Program-made: the position numbers and the translations under genes | Origin: an uncultured Oscillospiraceae bacterium | Lineage (GTDB): Bacteria > Bacillota > Clostridia > Oscillospirales > Oscillospiraceae | DNA length: 64,000 nucleotides | Assembly: GCA_910585155.1 (NCBI GenBank) | Contig: CAJUEC010000004.1 | Span: 1 to 64,000, forward strand | Direction of reading: 5' to 3' | Notes under the pieces: generated by a model | Database searches by the model: none | Seen by the model: only the letters and a program-made list of their open reading frames with translations | Told to the model about the DNA's origin: nothing | Shown here: positions 1 through 6,979 of the stretch, in pieces | How the letters are laid out: each line of letters opens with the position of its first letter | How positions within the stretch are numbered: the stretch's first letter is position 1

Positions 1-1049
1 TTGTAGAAGGCGTGGTCACCAATGGTGGTCACGTAGTCCCGGTTCCGGGAGGCGTAGCAGCGGATGCCCACCTGATTGAAAAACAGGGCGTCGGGCACCA
101 CCTGGGCCCCGTCCAGCACCAGCATGGCGGCCACCACGGAATCCCAGTTGGGGTCCTGGTAGATGGAGCCGCTGATGGCGGGGCTGAACTGGTTCTTCTG
201 GAAGATCACCTCGTAGACCGTGTCGGGGAACTTGGGGTTATTCACCCGGTTCATCACCACATTGCCCACGGCGATCTTGCCCTCCAGGGGCTGGTTGCCG
301 CTCTCCGCAAAGATGATGCGGGCCAGCCACATCATGGATTCGCTGTCGTAGACGGCGTCTCCGGCGGCCAGATAGGGCTCCGCGCCCGGCTGGCGGGCCA
401 GCAGGACCTGCCCGTTCACCGGGTCATAGTCCACGCTCAGGTTGAACACCCTGGCCAGCAGGCGCACCGGCGCCGCCACCCGGCCGTTCAGCTCGATCAA
501 GCCATCCTCCGCGTAGAGGTAGCGGCCGTTGGCCACGAAGTAGGAGGCCCCCACCGCCGCCAGCATGTTCAGGTCCGACGTCGCGGCGGCGGCGTAGCTG
601 GGCTCCAGCTGGCCCTCACCGGTCATGCCCAGGCTGAAGTCCTCTCCGCCGGCGGCGGGCGTCTCCCCGTCCGGCTCATCGGGGAGCATGGGACTCAGGT
701 CGGGCTCCATGACGGACTGCTGGAGGTCTCCCTCCACCGGCACGATGCCGGTCACCGTGGAGGCGCTGACGGAGACCACTCCGCCCTCCTCCTCCACCAT
801 GGCCTCCGCGTCCACCAGGGACACGAAGGAGCTCACGGTGACATAGCAGACATCGTCCACCATCTCGTGCTCCACAGACCAGGCGGGCTGCCCATCCAGC
901 AGGATGGCGCTGCGCTCCTCCTGGATTTCCAGGCTATCCGGCGGCGGCGCATGGGTGGGTTCCTCCACCGACACCGCAGCCAGCGCGGGCAGGACAAGGC
1001 TCACGACAGCGAGGTTGGCCAGCAGAAAGCTGGCTGCTCGTTCTTTCAT
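1..1049 (-). CDS. SleB-like cell wall hydrolase with copper-amine-oxidase-like N-domain (3' end outside window)
   Basis: Predicted secreted peptidoglycan hydrolase. Translation from the ATG at 1049 begins MKERAASFLLANLAVVSLVL, a signal peptide ending near ALAA. A stalk-like beta-rich region (about residues 180-240, with GRYLYAEDGLIELNGRVAAP) resembles the copper amine oxidase N-terminal repeat. The C-terminal part (from about residue 255, MWLARIIFAESGNQPLEGK) matches the SleB/CwlJ-type Hydrolase_2 fold, whose catalytic acid is normally the Glu of the AES motif. It ends in DYVTTIGDHAFY, only one or two codons short of where its paralogue at 1234-2037 stops, so the truncation by the window edge is minimal. 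An AAGGAGAG ribosome site precedes the start. SleB enzymes open spore cortex, but this architecture is also used for vegetative wall turnover. It is a tandem duplicate of the next gene. Confidence 0.85.
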   Translation of the reverse strand, partial: MKERAASFLLANLAVVSLVLPALAAVSVEEPTHAPPPDSLEIQEERSAILLDGQPAWSVEHEMVDDVCYVTVSSFVSLVDAEAMVEEEGGVVSVSASTVTGIVPVEGDLQQSVMEPDLSPMLPDEPDGETPAAGGEDFSLGMTGEGQLEPSYAAAATSDLNMLAAVGASYFVANGRYLYAEDGLIELNGRVAAPVRLLARVFNLSVDYDPVNGQVLLARQPGAEPYLAAGDAVYDSESMMWLARIIFAESGNQPLEGKIAVGNVVMNRVNNPKFPDTVYEVIFQKNQFSPAISGSIYQDPNWDSVVAAMLVLDGAQVVPDALFFNQVGIRCYASRNRDYVTTIGDHAFY

Positions 1050-1063
1050 GAAATCTCTCCTTA

Positions 1064-1087
1064 TTACAATTTGTTCTCAAATTGTAA
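1064..1087. promoter_or_regulatory. Inverted repeat just upstream of the first hydrolase RBS
   Basis: TTACAATTTG is followed by a four-base loop and its exact reverse complement CAAATTGTAA. The repeat lies in the short leader of the 1-1049 hydrolase, next to its ribosome binding site, and overlaps the WalR-like box. It could be an operator or an RNA hairpin affecting translation; the sequence does not decide. Confidence 0.5.
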
Positions 1088-1120
1088 CCACATTGTAACT
1101 TATTCAAAACCATTTTGCAA
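1083..1120 (-). promoter_or_regulatory. Promoter with WalR-like box for the 1-1049 hydrolase
   Basis: On the minus strand a -35 TTGCAA (1115-1120) and a -10 TACAAT (1092-1097) are separated by 17 bp. Overlapping the -10 is TGTAAC-N5-TGTAAC (plus strand, 1083-1099), which fits exactly the WalR (YycF) consensus TGTWAH-N5-TGTWAH described in Bacillus. The target gene is a wall hydrolase, the class WalR controls. The box is in the opposite orientation to the gene, and its overlap with the -10 would suit repression. Regulation by WalR is inferred. Confidence 0.6.
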
Positions 1121-1135
1121 CCTTTTAGGTTCAGC

Positions 1136-1176
1136 ACAATAGCCAAACCTCCATTGCACAGAGGTTTGGCTATTGT
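1136..1176. terminator. 16-bp perfect inverted repeat between the two hydrolase genes
   Basis: ACAATAGCCAAACCTC and its exact complement are separated by nine bases, between the stop of the 1234-2037 hydrolase and the promoter of the next one. It is a strong hairpin and most likely ends the upstream transcript, although there is no clear T tract after it on the minus strand. Confidence 0.5.
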
Positions 1177-1233
1177 ATAAATTATACAGTTTCGGCGTTT
1201 TTCCCCTGAAATGGACTGGAATTTTTTTCTTGC

Positions 1234-2037
1234 TCAGCGGTAAAACCAATGGCATCCAATGGTGGTTACATAGGTCCTGTTTTCCATGGTCCAGTGGTTA
1301 TCGGTGAGTTCCGGCGCCAAAAAGTACAGGCTGTCTCCCGCCGCCCGGGCCCCCTCCAGCACCAGCTTGGCGGCCAGCACGCTCTCCTGGGTGGGCTCGC
1401 TGTAGACCGTGCCGTTGGCCACCGGCTCAAACTGGATGCCCCATTTGCGGTCGAAGATCACATCGTGGATCGTGTCGGGAAACTCCTCGCTGGCCACCCG
1501 GTTGAGCACCACCGTGCCCACCGCCAGCTTGCCCAGCAGCGGCTCCCCCCGGCTCTCGGCGGAGATGATGCGGGACAGCCAGTAGAGCTCCTCCTCCGTG
1601 TAGGGCGCGGGGCCGGGCCGGCCCCTTCCCGGGGTGAGGGTCACGCCGGCCGCCTCGCTCCAGTCCACCGCGCCGCCCAGGGCCGCGGCCAGCACCCGGA
1701 TGGGCACCAGGGTGACCCCCTCCTCCAGCAGCACTCCGTAGGGGATGTACATCGCCCGGCCGTTCACCGTCAGCCACTGCTCCCCCGGCCTGGCGGACAG
1801 GGTGAGCCCTTCCCCCCGCACCCAGGCGGAGCCGTCCTCCCAGGTCACGGCGGCGTCCGGGGCCAGCGCGTTTGACACCGCCCGCAGGGACACATAGGTG
1901 GTGCCTCCCTCCACCAGGCGCGCCCGGCTCTGGCTCCACAGGTTTTCCCCGTTGACGTCCAGCACCCCCGCCGCCGAAGCGGGCAGGACCAGTGCCGCCG
2001 CCAGGGTCAGCCCCAGAATGGTTTGCTTGATGTTCAT
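1234..2037 (-). CDS. SleB-like cell wall hydrolase with copper-amine-oxidase-like domain
   Basis: A complete 267-residue exported hydrolase. Residues 1-23 form a signal peptide (LVLPASAA). Residues about 25-130 form a copper amine oxidase N-terminal-type domain (LVEGGTTYVSLRAVSNAL, VTLVPIRVLAAALGG), which in exported Bacillota proteins usually serves as a wall-binding or structural module rather than an oxidase. Residues about 145-267 are the SleB/CwlJ Hydrolase_2 domain, with the acid in IISAESRGEPLLGKLAVG and the terminal motif YVTTIGCHWFYR. It is paralogous to the gene at 1-1049, with the same domain order but a shorter linker. Its promoter lies about 200 bp upstream, with a palindromic repeat element placed between promoter and gene. 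The substrate bond is inferred from family knowledge. Confidence 0.88.
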   Translation of the reverse strand: MNIKQTILGLTLAAALVLPASAAGVLDVNGENLWSQSRARLVEGGTTYVSLRAVSNALAPDAAVTWEDGSAWVRGEGLTLSARPGEQWLTVNGRAMYIPYGVLLEEGVTLVPIRVLAAALGGAVDWSEAAGVTLTPGRGRPGPAPYTEEELYWLSRIISAESRGEPLLGKLAVGTVVLNRVASEEFPDTIHDVIFDRKWGIQFEPVANGTVYSEPTQESVLAAKLVLEGARAAGDSLYFLAPELTDNHWTMENRTYVTTIGCHWFYR

Positions 2038-2059
2038 GCTATGTCACTCCTTGGATCTT

Positions 2060-2222
2060 AGAGCCTGTTTAAAATCTATCAAAACGCCATCCCGGCACAT
2101 CTTTTTCCGCTGGGCCGCGTTGACTTGACTTGAAATACACAAAGTATTCCTGCGTCAAATCGCCTTGCCCAGCGAAAAAATCCGCGCCTGTCTGGCATTT
2201 CGCCAGATTTTAAACAGGCTCT
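2060..2222. repeat. Palindromic intergenic element, copy 1
   Basis: A 163 bp element bounded by perfect 18 bp terminal inverted repeats (AGAGCCTGTTTAAAATCT and its complement). Inside is a second stem, TTTTTCCGCTGGGC against GCCCAGCGAAAAAA, around a core containing GAAATACACAAAGTATTCC. It has no coding capacity. It lies in the 5' leader of the hydrolase gene, between the WalR-like promoter and the start codon. The closest relative in the window is the copy at 21291-21452. Confidence 0.75.
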
Positions 2223-2236
2223 TAAAGGCTGTATCC

Positions 2237-2265
2237 ATTGTAACCATTTTGTAACCTTTCGGCAA
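2237..2265 (-). promoter_or_regulatory. Promoter with WalR-like box for the 1234-2037 hydrolase
   Basis: The minus strand carries -35 TTGCCG (2260-2265), a 17 bp spacer and -10 TACAAT (2237-2242). TGTAAC-CATTT-TGTAAC (plus strand 2239-2255) overlaps the spacer and -10 and is an exact match to the WalR consensus. The same arrangement occurs upstream of the paralogue, which strengthens the case for a shared regulator. Transcription would run straight into the palindromic element at 2222. Confidence 0.6.
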
Positions 2266-2308
2266 GGCACAATGGTTTCCAGCCCGGCCAGAACCTGGCA
2301 AAACACAA

Positions 2309-2336
2309 GCAGCCCCCGGCCATGGCCGGGGGCTGC
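2309..2336 (-). terminator. Perfect 28-bp palindrome terminating the TSCPD operon
   Basis: GCAGCCCCCGGC and its exact complement meet around CATG. On the minus strand it is followed by CTTGTGTTTTG, a moderately T-rich tail. It lies 45 bp after the stop of the TSCPD gene and is the natural end of that three-gene transcript. Confidence 0.7.
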
Positions 2337-2381
2337 TTCGCAATTTCACCTCAAATATTCGCCGCCGCTCCCAAATTGAAC

Positions 2382-2627
2382 TCAGCGGGCGCCCTTCAGG
2401 GCCTGGGCCAGCTGGTCCGGGCAGGAGGTGGGCTTCATGCCGCAGCGGATGCCGTCCATGCGGGCGATGGCCTCATCCACCGTCATCCCCTTCAGCAGGG
2501 CCGCCACCCCCTGGAGGTTGCCGTGGCACCCGCCCAGCACCCGGACGGCCTGGATCACGCCCTCCTCCACGTCGATCTCCATGCTCTTGGAGCAGACCCC
2601 CCGGGGGGTGTACCTGATGGTCTCCAT
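2382..2627 (-). CDS. TSCPD domain protein (TIGR03905 type)
   Basis: An 81-residue protein starting METIRYTPRGVCSKSMEIDV, preceded by an AAAGGAAG ribosome site. It has the TSCPD-family signature TSCPDQLAQAL near its end and conserved cysteines in RGVCSKS, LGGCHGN and IRCGMKPTSC. The domain is also found at the C-terminus of some ribonucleotide reductases, and stand-alone forms are common in clostridia. The biochemical role is unknown; clustered cysteines suggest metal or nucleotide-reductase-related binding. It is the last gene of an operon with a metallopeptidase and a methyltransferase-like gene (gaps of 14 and 10 bp). Confidence 0.8.
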   Translation of the reverse strand: METIRYTPRGVCSKSMEIDVEEGVIQAVRVLGGCHGNLQGVAALLKGMTVDEAIARMDGIRCGMKPTSCPDQLAQALKGAR

Positions 2628-2641
2628 ACCGATCTTCCTTT

Positions 2642-3031
2642 CTATGTTTCGATTTCCGGCGGCCAGCTCTCGCCGCGCTGGTAGGCGTCCAGCTGGGCCG
2701 CGTCCTTGTACTCCAGGCTCCGCTCCCCCGCCAGCCCCTCCACGTGGTGGGTGAGCTCGTGGCGCAGGGTGGTGCGCAGCTCGTCCTCCCACGCCTGCCG
2801 GGACTCCCCGGCCAGCAGGGCGGCAAAGGAGCCGTAATAAAGCTTGATGTACCGCCCCAGCTCGTCCCAGCAGTACTCCCCCATGACATACACGCTCTCC
2901 CCCGCCTCCGGGTCGGGCAGGGCCTCCTCCAGCAGCAGGATGCCGCCGTTCAAATCCTGAAACAGGGCCTCGGGCAGCTCGCCGCACAGCCGGTCCAGGA
3001 TGTCGTTGGTCTCGTCGATGGATAGTATCAT
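2642..3031 (-). CDS. Zincin-like metallopeptidase (PF06262-like)
   Basis: A 129-residue cytoplasmic protein with a zinc protease motif HELTHHVE around residue 90, the HExxH of minimal zincins. The surrounding sequence (LRTTLRHELTHHVEGLAGER) fits the small metallopeptidase family of unknown substrate found throughout Bacillota and Actinobacteria. There is no signal peptide or membrane segment. It is the middle gene of a three-gene operon. Catalytic activity is inferred only from the intact motif. Confidence 0.7.
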   Translation of the reverse strand: MILSIDETNDILDRLCGELPEALFQDLNGGILLLEEALPDPEAGESVYVMGEYCWDELGRYIKLYYGSFAALLAGESRQAWEDELRTTLRHELTHHVEGLAGERSLEYKDAAQLDAYQRGESWPPEIET

Positions 3032-3041
3032 GTTGTCTCCT

Positions 3042-3845
3042 TTACAACACCACCAGGCCGTACAGGGCGGTGAGCCGCTCCAGCTCCTCCCGGCTGAGGC
3101 CGCCGGTCCCGTCGTAAAACGCCCGGCCCTGATAGACCCGCAGCGCCCCCTCCAGCAGCTCGGGCAGGTCGGAGCACAGGCACAGCGCCTCCCGCACGGC
3201 GTACTGGTGCTGGGCGAATATGTCCAGGTCGTCCTGGCTCTGGATGGCGATTTTCACCGCCCCCACCGGGTCGTCCTCGGCGGCGATGATGTCCTCCAGC
3301 AGGTCGGGGCCGCACTCCAGCTCCTCCCCCACGTCGATGGTGGGGCTGATAAAGCAGGGGTCCGTCCCGGTGGCGCAGGGGATGGCGTCCGGGTCCCGGG
3401 GGGCGGGCTCATAGGGGTAGGGCTCCGCCTCCCCCGCCCGCACCCAGAACAGGGGCACCCGGGCGCAGGCGGCCAGCTGGGCCAGCCGCTCCCCGGCGTC
3501 CTCCTCCGGGCACTGGACGCCAAAGCCGGCGGCCCCCATCCCCTCGCACACGAACAGGGCGGCCAGCATGTGCACCCGGGCGGGGGACAGCCCCTCCCCG
3601 TCGCAGCTCCAGCTCACCCAGACGGGGCCGCAGCCCAGCTCGCCCGCCGCCAGCAGCCCGGCGCGGCACTCCGCCATGGCGGTCATGCCCCGGAGGTGGA
3701 CCGGGCCCCGCCCCGGCTCCAGCCGGGCCCGGAAGGCCGCCGTGAGGGCCTCAAAATCGGTCTCCCCCGCCGGGGGCACGTCCAGCCCCAGGGGGTCCAA
3801 TATCTGCTGAAATGTGGGAACGGAAGCGTCCATGCGCGGCTGCAC
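3042..3845 (-). CDS. Degenerate homocysteine-methyltransferase-like protein
   Basis: A 267-residue protein. Residues about 50-150 recall the barrel of cobalamin-dependent methionine synthase: a segment like MetH's ETMxSLxEAxAALLAA appears as RGMTAMAECRAGLLAAGELG, followed by VWVSWSCDGEGLSPA and a GFGVQCPEE turn. The usual C-terminal zinc site (GGCCGT-like motif) is not visible, so methyltransfer is doubtful. The C-terminal third is acidic and unassigned. The start is uncertain: the GTG at 3845 lies only 2 bp after AAGGAG, and the ATG at 3833 is 14 bp from it. First gene of an operon with a consensus promoter at 3911-3939. Confidence 0.5.
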   Translation of the reverse strand: MQPRMDASVPTFQQILDPLGLDVPPAGETDFEALTAAFRARLEPGRGPVHLRGMTAMAECRAGLLAAGELGCGPVWVSWSCDGEGLSPARVHMLAALFVCEGMGAAGFGVQCPEEDAGERLAQLAACARVPLFWVRAGEAEPYPYEPAPRDPDAIPCATGTDPCFISPTIDVGEELECGPDLLEDIIAAEDDPVGAVKIAIQSQDDLDIFAQHQYAVREALCLCSDLPELLEGALRVYQGRAFYDGTGGLSREELERLTALYGLVVL

Positions 3846-3910
3846 AACTCCTTTTTCTCCCGAAGCCGCCTTTGGCGCACCGGTGGGCCAAAGGGCTTCT
3901 ATGATGGGGT

Positions 3911-3939
3911 ATTATATCAGACCGGCAGAAAAATAGCAA
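3911..3939 (-). promoter_or_regulatory. Sigma-A promoter of the 2382-3845 operon
   Basis: On the minus strand -35 TTGCTA (3934-3939), a 17 bp spacer and -10 TATAAT (3911-3916) with an extended TGA just before it. It lies about 65 bp upstream of the first gene. Confidence 0.75.
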
Positions 3940-3969
3940 GAGGCCTTGTCCGGCTGCGGCAATTGTCTT

Positions 3970-4130
3970 AGGAACCTCTGAACAAATGCGGCTGCGGCGC
4001 TTTGCGGATATTTTCCGCCACAGCTTTGTTGTGATTTCTTGAAATAAACCCAATTATTCCTGCGAAATCCGCCTTGCTGCGGCGAAAAACCTCTCGCAAA
4101 TCGCTCTTGCCGATTTATTCAGAGGTTCCT
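3970..4130. repeat. Palindromic intergenic element, copy 2
   Basis: A 161 bp element with 18 bp terminal arms AGGAACCTCTGAACAAAT and ATTTATTCAGAGGTTCCT (17 of 18 complementary). The core contains GAAATAAACCCAATTATTCC and stems such as GATTTC/GAAATC. The right end supplies the first T of the -35 of the next promoter (4130). In reverse complement it is closest to the copies at 21453-21616 and 47056-47215. Confidence 0.75.
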
Positions 4131-4158
4131 TTACAAACTTCGACACAATTGTTATAAT
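4130..4158 (+). promoter_or_regulatory. Sigma-A promoter of the DUF3048 lipoprotein gene
   Basis: -35 TTTACA (4130-4135), 17 bp spacer, -10 TATAAT (4153-4158). It directly abuts palindromic element copy 2, so the element's end is part of the promoter. Confidence 0.8.
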
Positions 4159-4203
4159 ATGCTCATGCCCGCCCCGCGGGCACATTCTCAAGGAGGGACC
4201 GCT

Positions 4204-5295
4204 ATGAAACGAATCGTCTGTCTGTTCTGTGCCCTGCTGCTCCTGCCTCTCGCCGCCTGCACCAGCGAGAACCCCGACCCCACCGGCGCCCCCACGGAAT
4301 CTGTCTCCGTCTCGGCGGTCCCCGAGAGCCAGGAGCCCATCGAACCCACCCCCTCCCCCGAACCCGCCTTTTACCATCCCCTCACCGGCCTGCCCTGTGA
4401 AGAGGACCTCTCCCATAAAAAACCGGTGGCCGTGATGCTCAACAACCTGAAAACCGCCCTTCCCCAGCAGGGCAACGGCCAGGCGGACATCCTCTATGAG
4501 ATTCCCGCCGAGGGCGGCATCACCCGGATGCTGGCCGTCTACCAGGAGCCGGAGGGGCTGGGCCTTGTGGGCTCGGTGCGCTCCGCCCGGCAGTACTACT
4601 GGGAGATCGCCCAGGGCCATGACGCGGTGTACATCCACGCCGGGGCCAGCCCGGAGTTTTACAACACCAAAAACAGCCAGGGCCTGTTCACCGTGGACGG
4701 GGTCAACGGCTACTACTCCAGCCGGGACGCCGGGATGTTCTGGCGGGACCGGGACCGGATCCCCGGCCACCACTACGACTATGAGCACTCCCTGCTCACC
4801 TCCGGCGAGGCCATCGCCAACATGCTGGCCCAGCGGGAGCTGGAGCGCCACCAGGAGGGCTACGTCTACGAGATGACCTTCTCCGACAACGCCGCCCCCG
4901 CCGACGGCGTGGACGCCTCCACCGTCACCGTCCCCTTCTCCACCTATAAAACCGGCGTGTTCCGCTACGACGCGGACGGCGGCGTCTACCTGGCGGAGGA
5001 GTACGGCGAGCCCTACATCGACGGCAACGACGGCAGCCAGGTGGCCGTCACCAACCTGCTCATTCTCCAGGCCGCCTGCGCCGTGGTGGACGACGCCGGC
5101 CGGCTCAAGGTCAGCCTCACCTCCGGCAGCGGCTGGTTCGCCTGCGGCGGAAAAATGATCCCCATCACCTGGGAAAAGGGCTCCGCCAGCCAGCAGCTGC
5201 GCTACTTCACCGCCGGCGGCGACCCCCTCGCCCTGGGCCGGGGCAGGAGCTACGTGTGCATCATCCCCTCCAGCCAGACCGCCACGGCGGAGTGA
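4204..5295 (+). CDS. DUF3048 (YerB-like) lipoprotein
   Basis: A 363-residue lipoprotein. The start MKRIVCLFCALLLLPLAACTS follows AAGGAGGGA; an upstream in-frame ATG has no ribosome site. The lipobox LAAC gives a lipidated cysteine near residue 19. After a Pro/Ser/Glu linker the DUF3048 domain begins with YHPLTGLPCEEDLSHKKPVAVMLNN and includes ILYEIPAEGGITRMLAVYQ, SVRSARQYYWEIAQGHDAVYIHAGAS, and a C-terminal DUF3048_C region with PITWEKGSASQQLRYF. Family members such as B. subtilis YerB have no established biochemical role. Single-gene unit with its own promoter. Confidence 0.88.
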   Translation: MKRIVCLFCALLLLPLAACTSENPDPTGAPTESVSVSAVPESQEPIEPTPSPEPAFYHPLTGLPCEEDLSHKKPVAVMLNNLKTALPQQGNGQADILYEIPAEGGITRMLAVYQEPEGLGLVGSVRSARQYYWEIAQGHDAVYIHAGASPEFYNTKNSQGLFTVDGVNGYYSSRDAGMFWRDRDRIPGHHYDYEHSLLTSGEAIANMLAQRELERHQEGYVYEMTFSDNAAPADGVDASTVTVPFSTYKTGVFRYDADGGVYLAEEYGEPYIDGNDGSQVAVTNLLILQAACAVVDDAGRLKVSLTSGSGWFACGGKMIPITWEKGSASQQLRYFTAGGDPLALGRGRSYVCIIPSSQTATAE

Positions 5296-5426
5296 CAACG
5301 AGCTGACGCGCAAAAAACGTCGAAAAAATTTTCCAGCATAGCCGGGCGCGCCGGGCGCAAACTACCTCCGTAAGCATAACACCGGGGAAATCATTTCATG
5401 CTTTCCCCAAAAAGGAGGTTTACCGC

Positions 5427-5645
5427 ATGTTTCTGGATAAGATCGCCCTGACGCTGGCCATCATCGGCGGGCTGAACTGGGGCTGCATCGGGCTGTTCAA
5501 CTTTGACCTGGTGGCCTTCATCTCCGGCGGCTCCGGCACCTGGATGGCCCGCATCATCTATGTGGTGGTGGCCCTGGCCGCCCTGTGGTGCATCACGCTG
5601 CTGGTCCGCCCCGAGGAGGGCCGGACCCGGCACAGCCACGCGTAA
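5427..5645 (+). CDS. DUF378 small membrane protein (YuzA-like)
   Basis: A 72-residue protein with two transmembrane segments. MFLDKIALTLAIIGGLNWGCIGLFNFDLVAF is diagnostic of DUF378, whose hallmark is the IGGLNWG motif followed by a second helix (ARIIYVVVALAALWCITLL). A strong AAAGGAGG ribosome site precedes the start. Function unknown. A 7 bp hairpin (GGGGAAA/TTTCCCC) lies just upstream. Confidence 0.88.
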   Translation: MFLDKIALTLAIIGGLNWGCIGLFNFDLVAFISGGSGTWMARIIYVVVALAALWCITLLVRPEEGRTRHSHA

Positions 5646-5647
5646 CA

Positions 5648-5683
5648 AGAGGATTCCCGGCGCATCCGCGCCGGGAATCCTCT
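5648..5683. terminator. Shared convergent hairpin after DUF378 and phosphoesterase genes
   Basis: A perfect 16 bp stem (AGAGGATTCCCGGCGC and complement) with a 4-base loop sits between convergent genes and touches the stop codon of the minus-strand phosphoesterase. T tracts are weak on both sides, but the position supports bidirectional termination. Confidence 0.75.
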
Positions 5684-6153
5684 CATTTCAGCTCCGTGCG
5701 GAACTTTCCGTTTTCCACCAGGATCACCCCGTAGCCCACCCGGTTGTTGATCCCGCCCGCGGTGCCCGGGTTGAACAGCCACACCCCCTGGGCGGGCATG
5801 TTCAGCGCGTCGTGGGTGTGGCCGAAGCAGGCCACATCCGCCCCCTTCTCCTGGGCCATCCGGGCCAGCTGGCCCGTTCCGCTCTTTACGTAGTAGCGGT
5901 GGCCGTGGGTCAGCAGGAAACGGACCCCCTCCACCTCCACCATCAGCTCGTCCGGTGCCTTGTCCCAGTCGCAGTTGCCCCGCACCAGCTCCATGGGCAC
6001 CTCCGGGTACGCCTCCGCCAGGGCCTGGCCGTCCCGATAGTTGTCCCCCAGGAAAAATACCCGGCGGGGCCGCTCCTCCTCCATGGCCGCCGTCATAGGG
6101 CCCAGCCGGCCGTGGGAATCCGAGAACACTAAAATCTTCATATTGTTCACCAT
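5683..6153 (-). CDS. YfcE/MJ0936-type metallophosphoesterase
   Basis: A 156-residue calcineurin-like phosphoesterase. Metal ligands are visible in order: FSDSHG (D, H), FLGDNYRDG (GD), VRGNCDW (GN), THGHRY and GHTHDALN. That is the complete set for the small YfcE family, whose members hydrolyse phosphodiesters in the cytosol with a dinuclear metal centre; the cellular substrate is not known. Start choice is open: ATG 6153 and GTG 6150 follow GGAGGG at 3 and 6 bp, while the ATG at 6141 begins the conserved core MKILVFSDSHG. Divergent from the next gene with only 44 bp between. Confidence 0.88.
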   Translation of the reverse strand: MVNNMKILVFSDSHGRLGPMTAAMEEERPRRVFFLGDNYRDGQALAEAYPEVPMELVRGNCDWDKAPDELMVEVEGVRFLLTHGHRYYVKSGTGQLARMAQEKGADVACFGHTHDALNMPAQGVWLFNPGTAGGINNRVGYGVILVENGKFRTELK

Positions 6154-6197
6154 TTCCCTCCGCTCACATATACTGACAGTGAACGGAGGGATTTCCT

Positions 6198-6458
6198 ATG
6201 CCGAATTTTGACGAGCTGATCCATGGAAAAGAGGCCGCGGGCCTGATGAAGGACCCGGCCAAGCTGGAAAAGCTCCGGGACGCCCCGGAGACACAGCAGA
6301 TCTTCCGCCTGCTCAGCCAGAGCGCCGGAGATCTGGAGGGCGCGGCCCAGCGGGCCGCCCAGGGGGACGCCGCCCAGCTGACCCGGGCCATCCGCCAGCT
6401 CATGCAGGACCCGGAAGGGGCAAAGCTCATCCAAAAGATGAAGGAAAACTTCAAATGA
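6198..6458 (+). CDS. Small uncharacterised helical protein, first of a three-gene operon
   Basis: An 86-residue, mostly helical, charged cytoplasmic protein (MPNFDELIHGKEAAGLMKDP...KMKENFK) without a recognised domain. A GGAGGG site precedes the ATG by 7 bp. It is followed 32 bp later by a Pro-rich protein and then by a small membrane protein, all co-directional. I recognise the trio only as a recurring clostridial arrangement and assign no function. Confidence 0.75.
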   Translation: MPNFDELIHGKEAAGLMKDPAKLEKLRDAPETQQIFRLLSQSAGDLEGAAQRAAQGDAAQLTRAIRQLMQDPEGAKLIQKMKENFK

Positions 6459-6490
6459 TCTGATCGCGCGCCGCGCCGGGAGGGGAAGCC

Positions 6491-6979
6491 ATGAGTGAGC
6501 TGGAGGAAAAATTGGAGGGCATTCTGGGCAACCCCCAGGCCATGGCCCAGATCATGTCTCTGGCCCAGTCCCTGAACCTGGGCGGGCCGGGCCAGGGGCA
6601 GAGCCAAGAGCAGGACCCGGCCCCGCCGCCGGACCCGGGACCCAGCCCGGCGCGGGACGGGCCGCCCGCCCCGCCGTCCGGGGAGGCGCCGGCGCCCCCC
6701 GCTCCCCCCGCCGCCGGGTCCGGCGGGCTGGGGGGGCTGATGGGCGCGCTGGGCAGTCTGGACGCGGGCACGCTGTCCGCCGCCGCCCAGCTCATGGGCC
6801 AGTTCACCGACGGCGGCGACGACCGGCGCACCGCCCTGCTCAACGCCCTGCGCCCCTTTGTCCAGGAAAAGCGGTACGCCAAGCTGGACAAGGCGATTCA
6901 GATCGCCAAGCTCTCCCGGCTGATTCGCTCGGGGCTCACCCTCTTCCGGGCCAGGAGGGAGGACGACGGCCATGTATAA
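6491..6979 (+). CDS. Uncharacterised protein with proline-rich linker, second of three-gene operon
   Basis: A 162-residue protein in three parts: a short helical N-terminus (SELEEKLEGILGNPQAMAQIM), a Pro/Ala/Gly-rich linker (about residues 35-80), and a helical C-terminal half (LSAAAQLMGQFTDGGDDRRTALLNALRPFV) ending in basic residues. No catalytic motif is seen. The ribosome site GGGAGGGG lies 5 bp before the ATG. Its stop overlaps the start of the next gene by 8 bp, suggesting translational coupling. Confidence 0.75.
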   Translation: MSELEEKLEGILGNPQAMAQIMSLAQSLNLGGPGQGQSQEQDPAPPPDPGPSPARDGPPAPPSGEAPAPPAPPAAGSGGLGGLMGALGSLDAGTLSAAAQLMGQFTDGGDDRRTALLNALRPFVQEKRYAKLDKAIQIAKLSRLIRSGLTLFRARREDDGHV

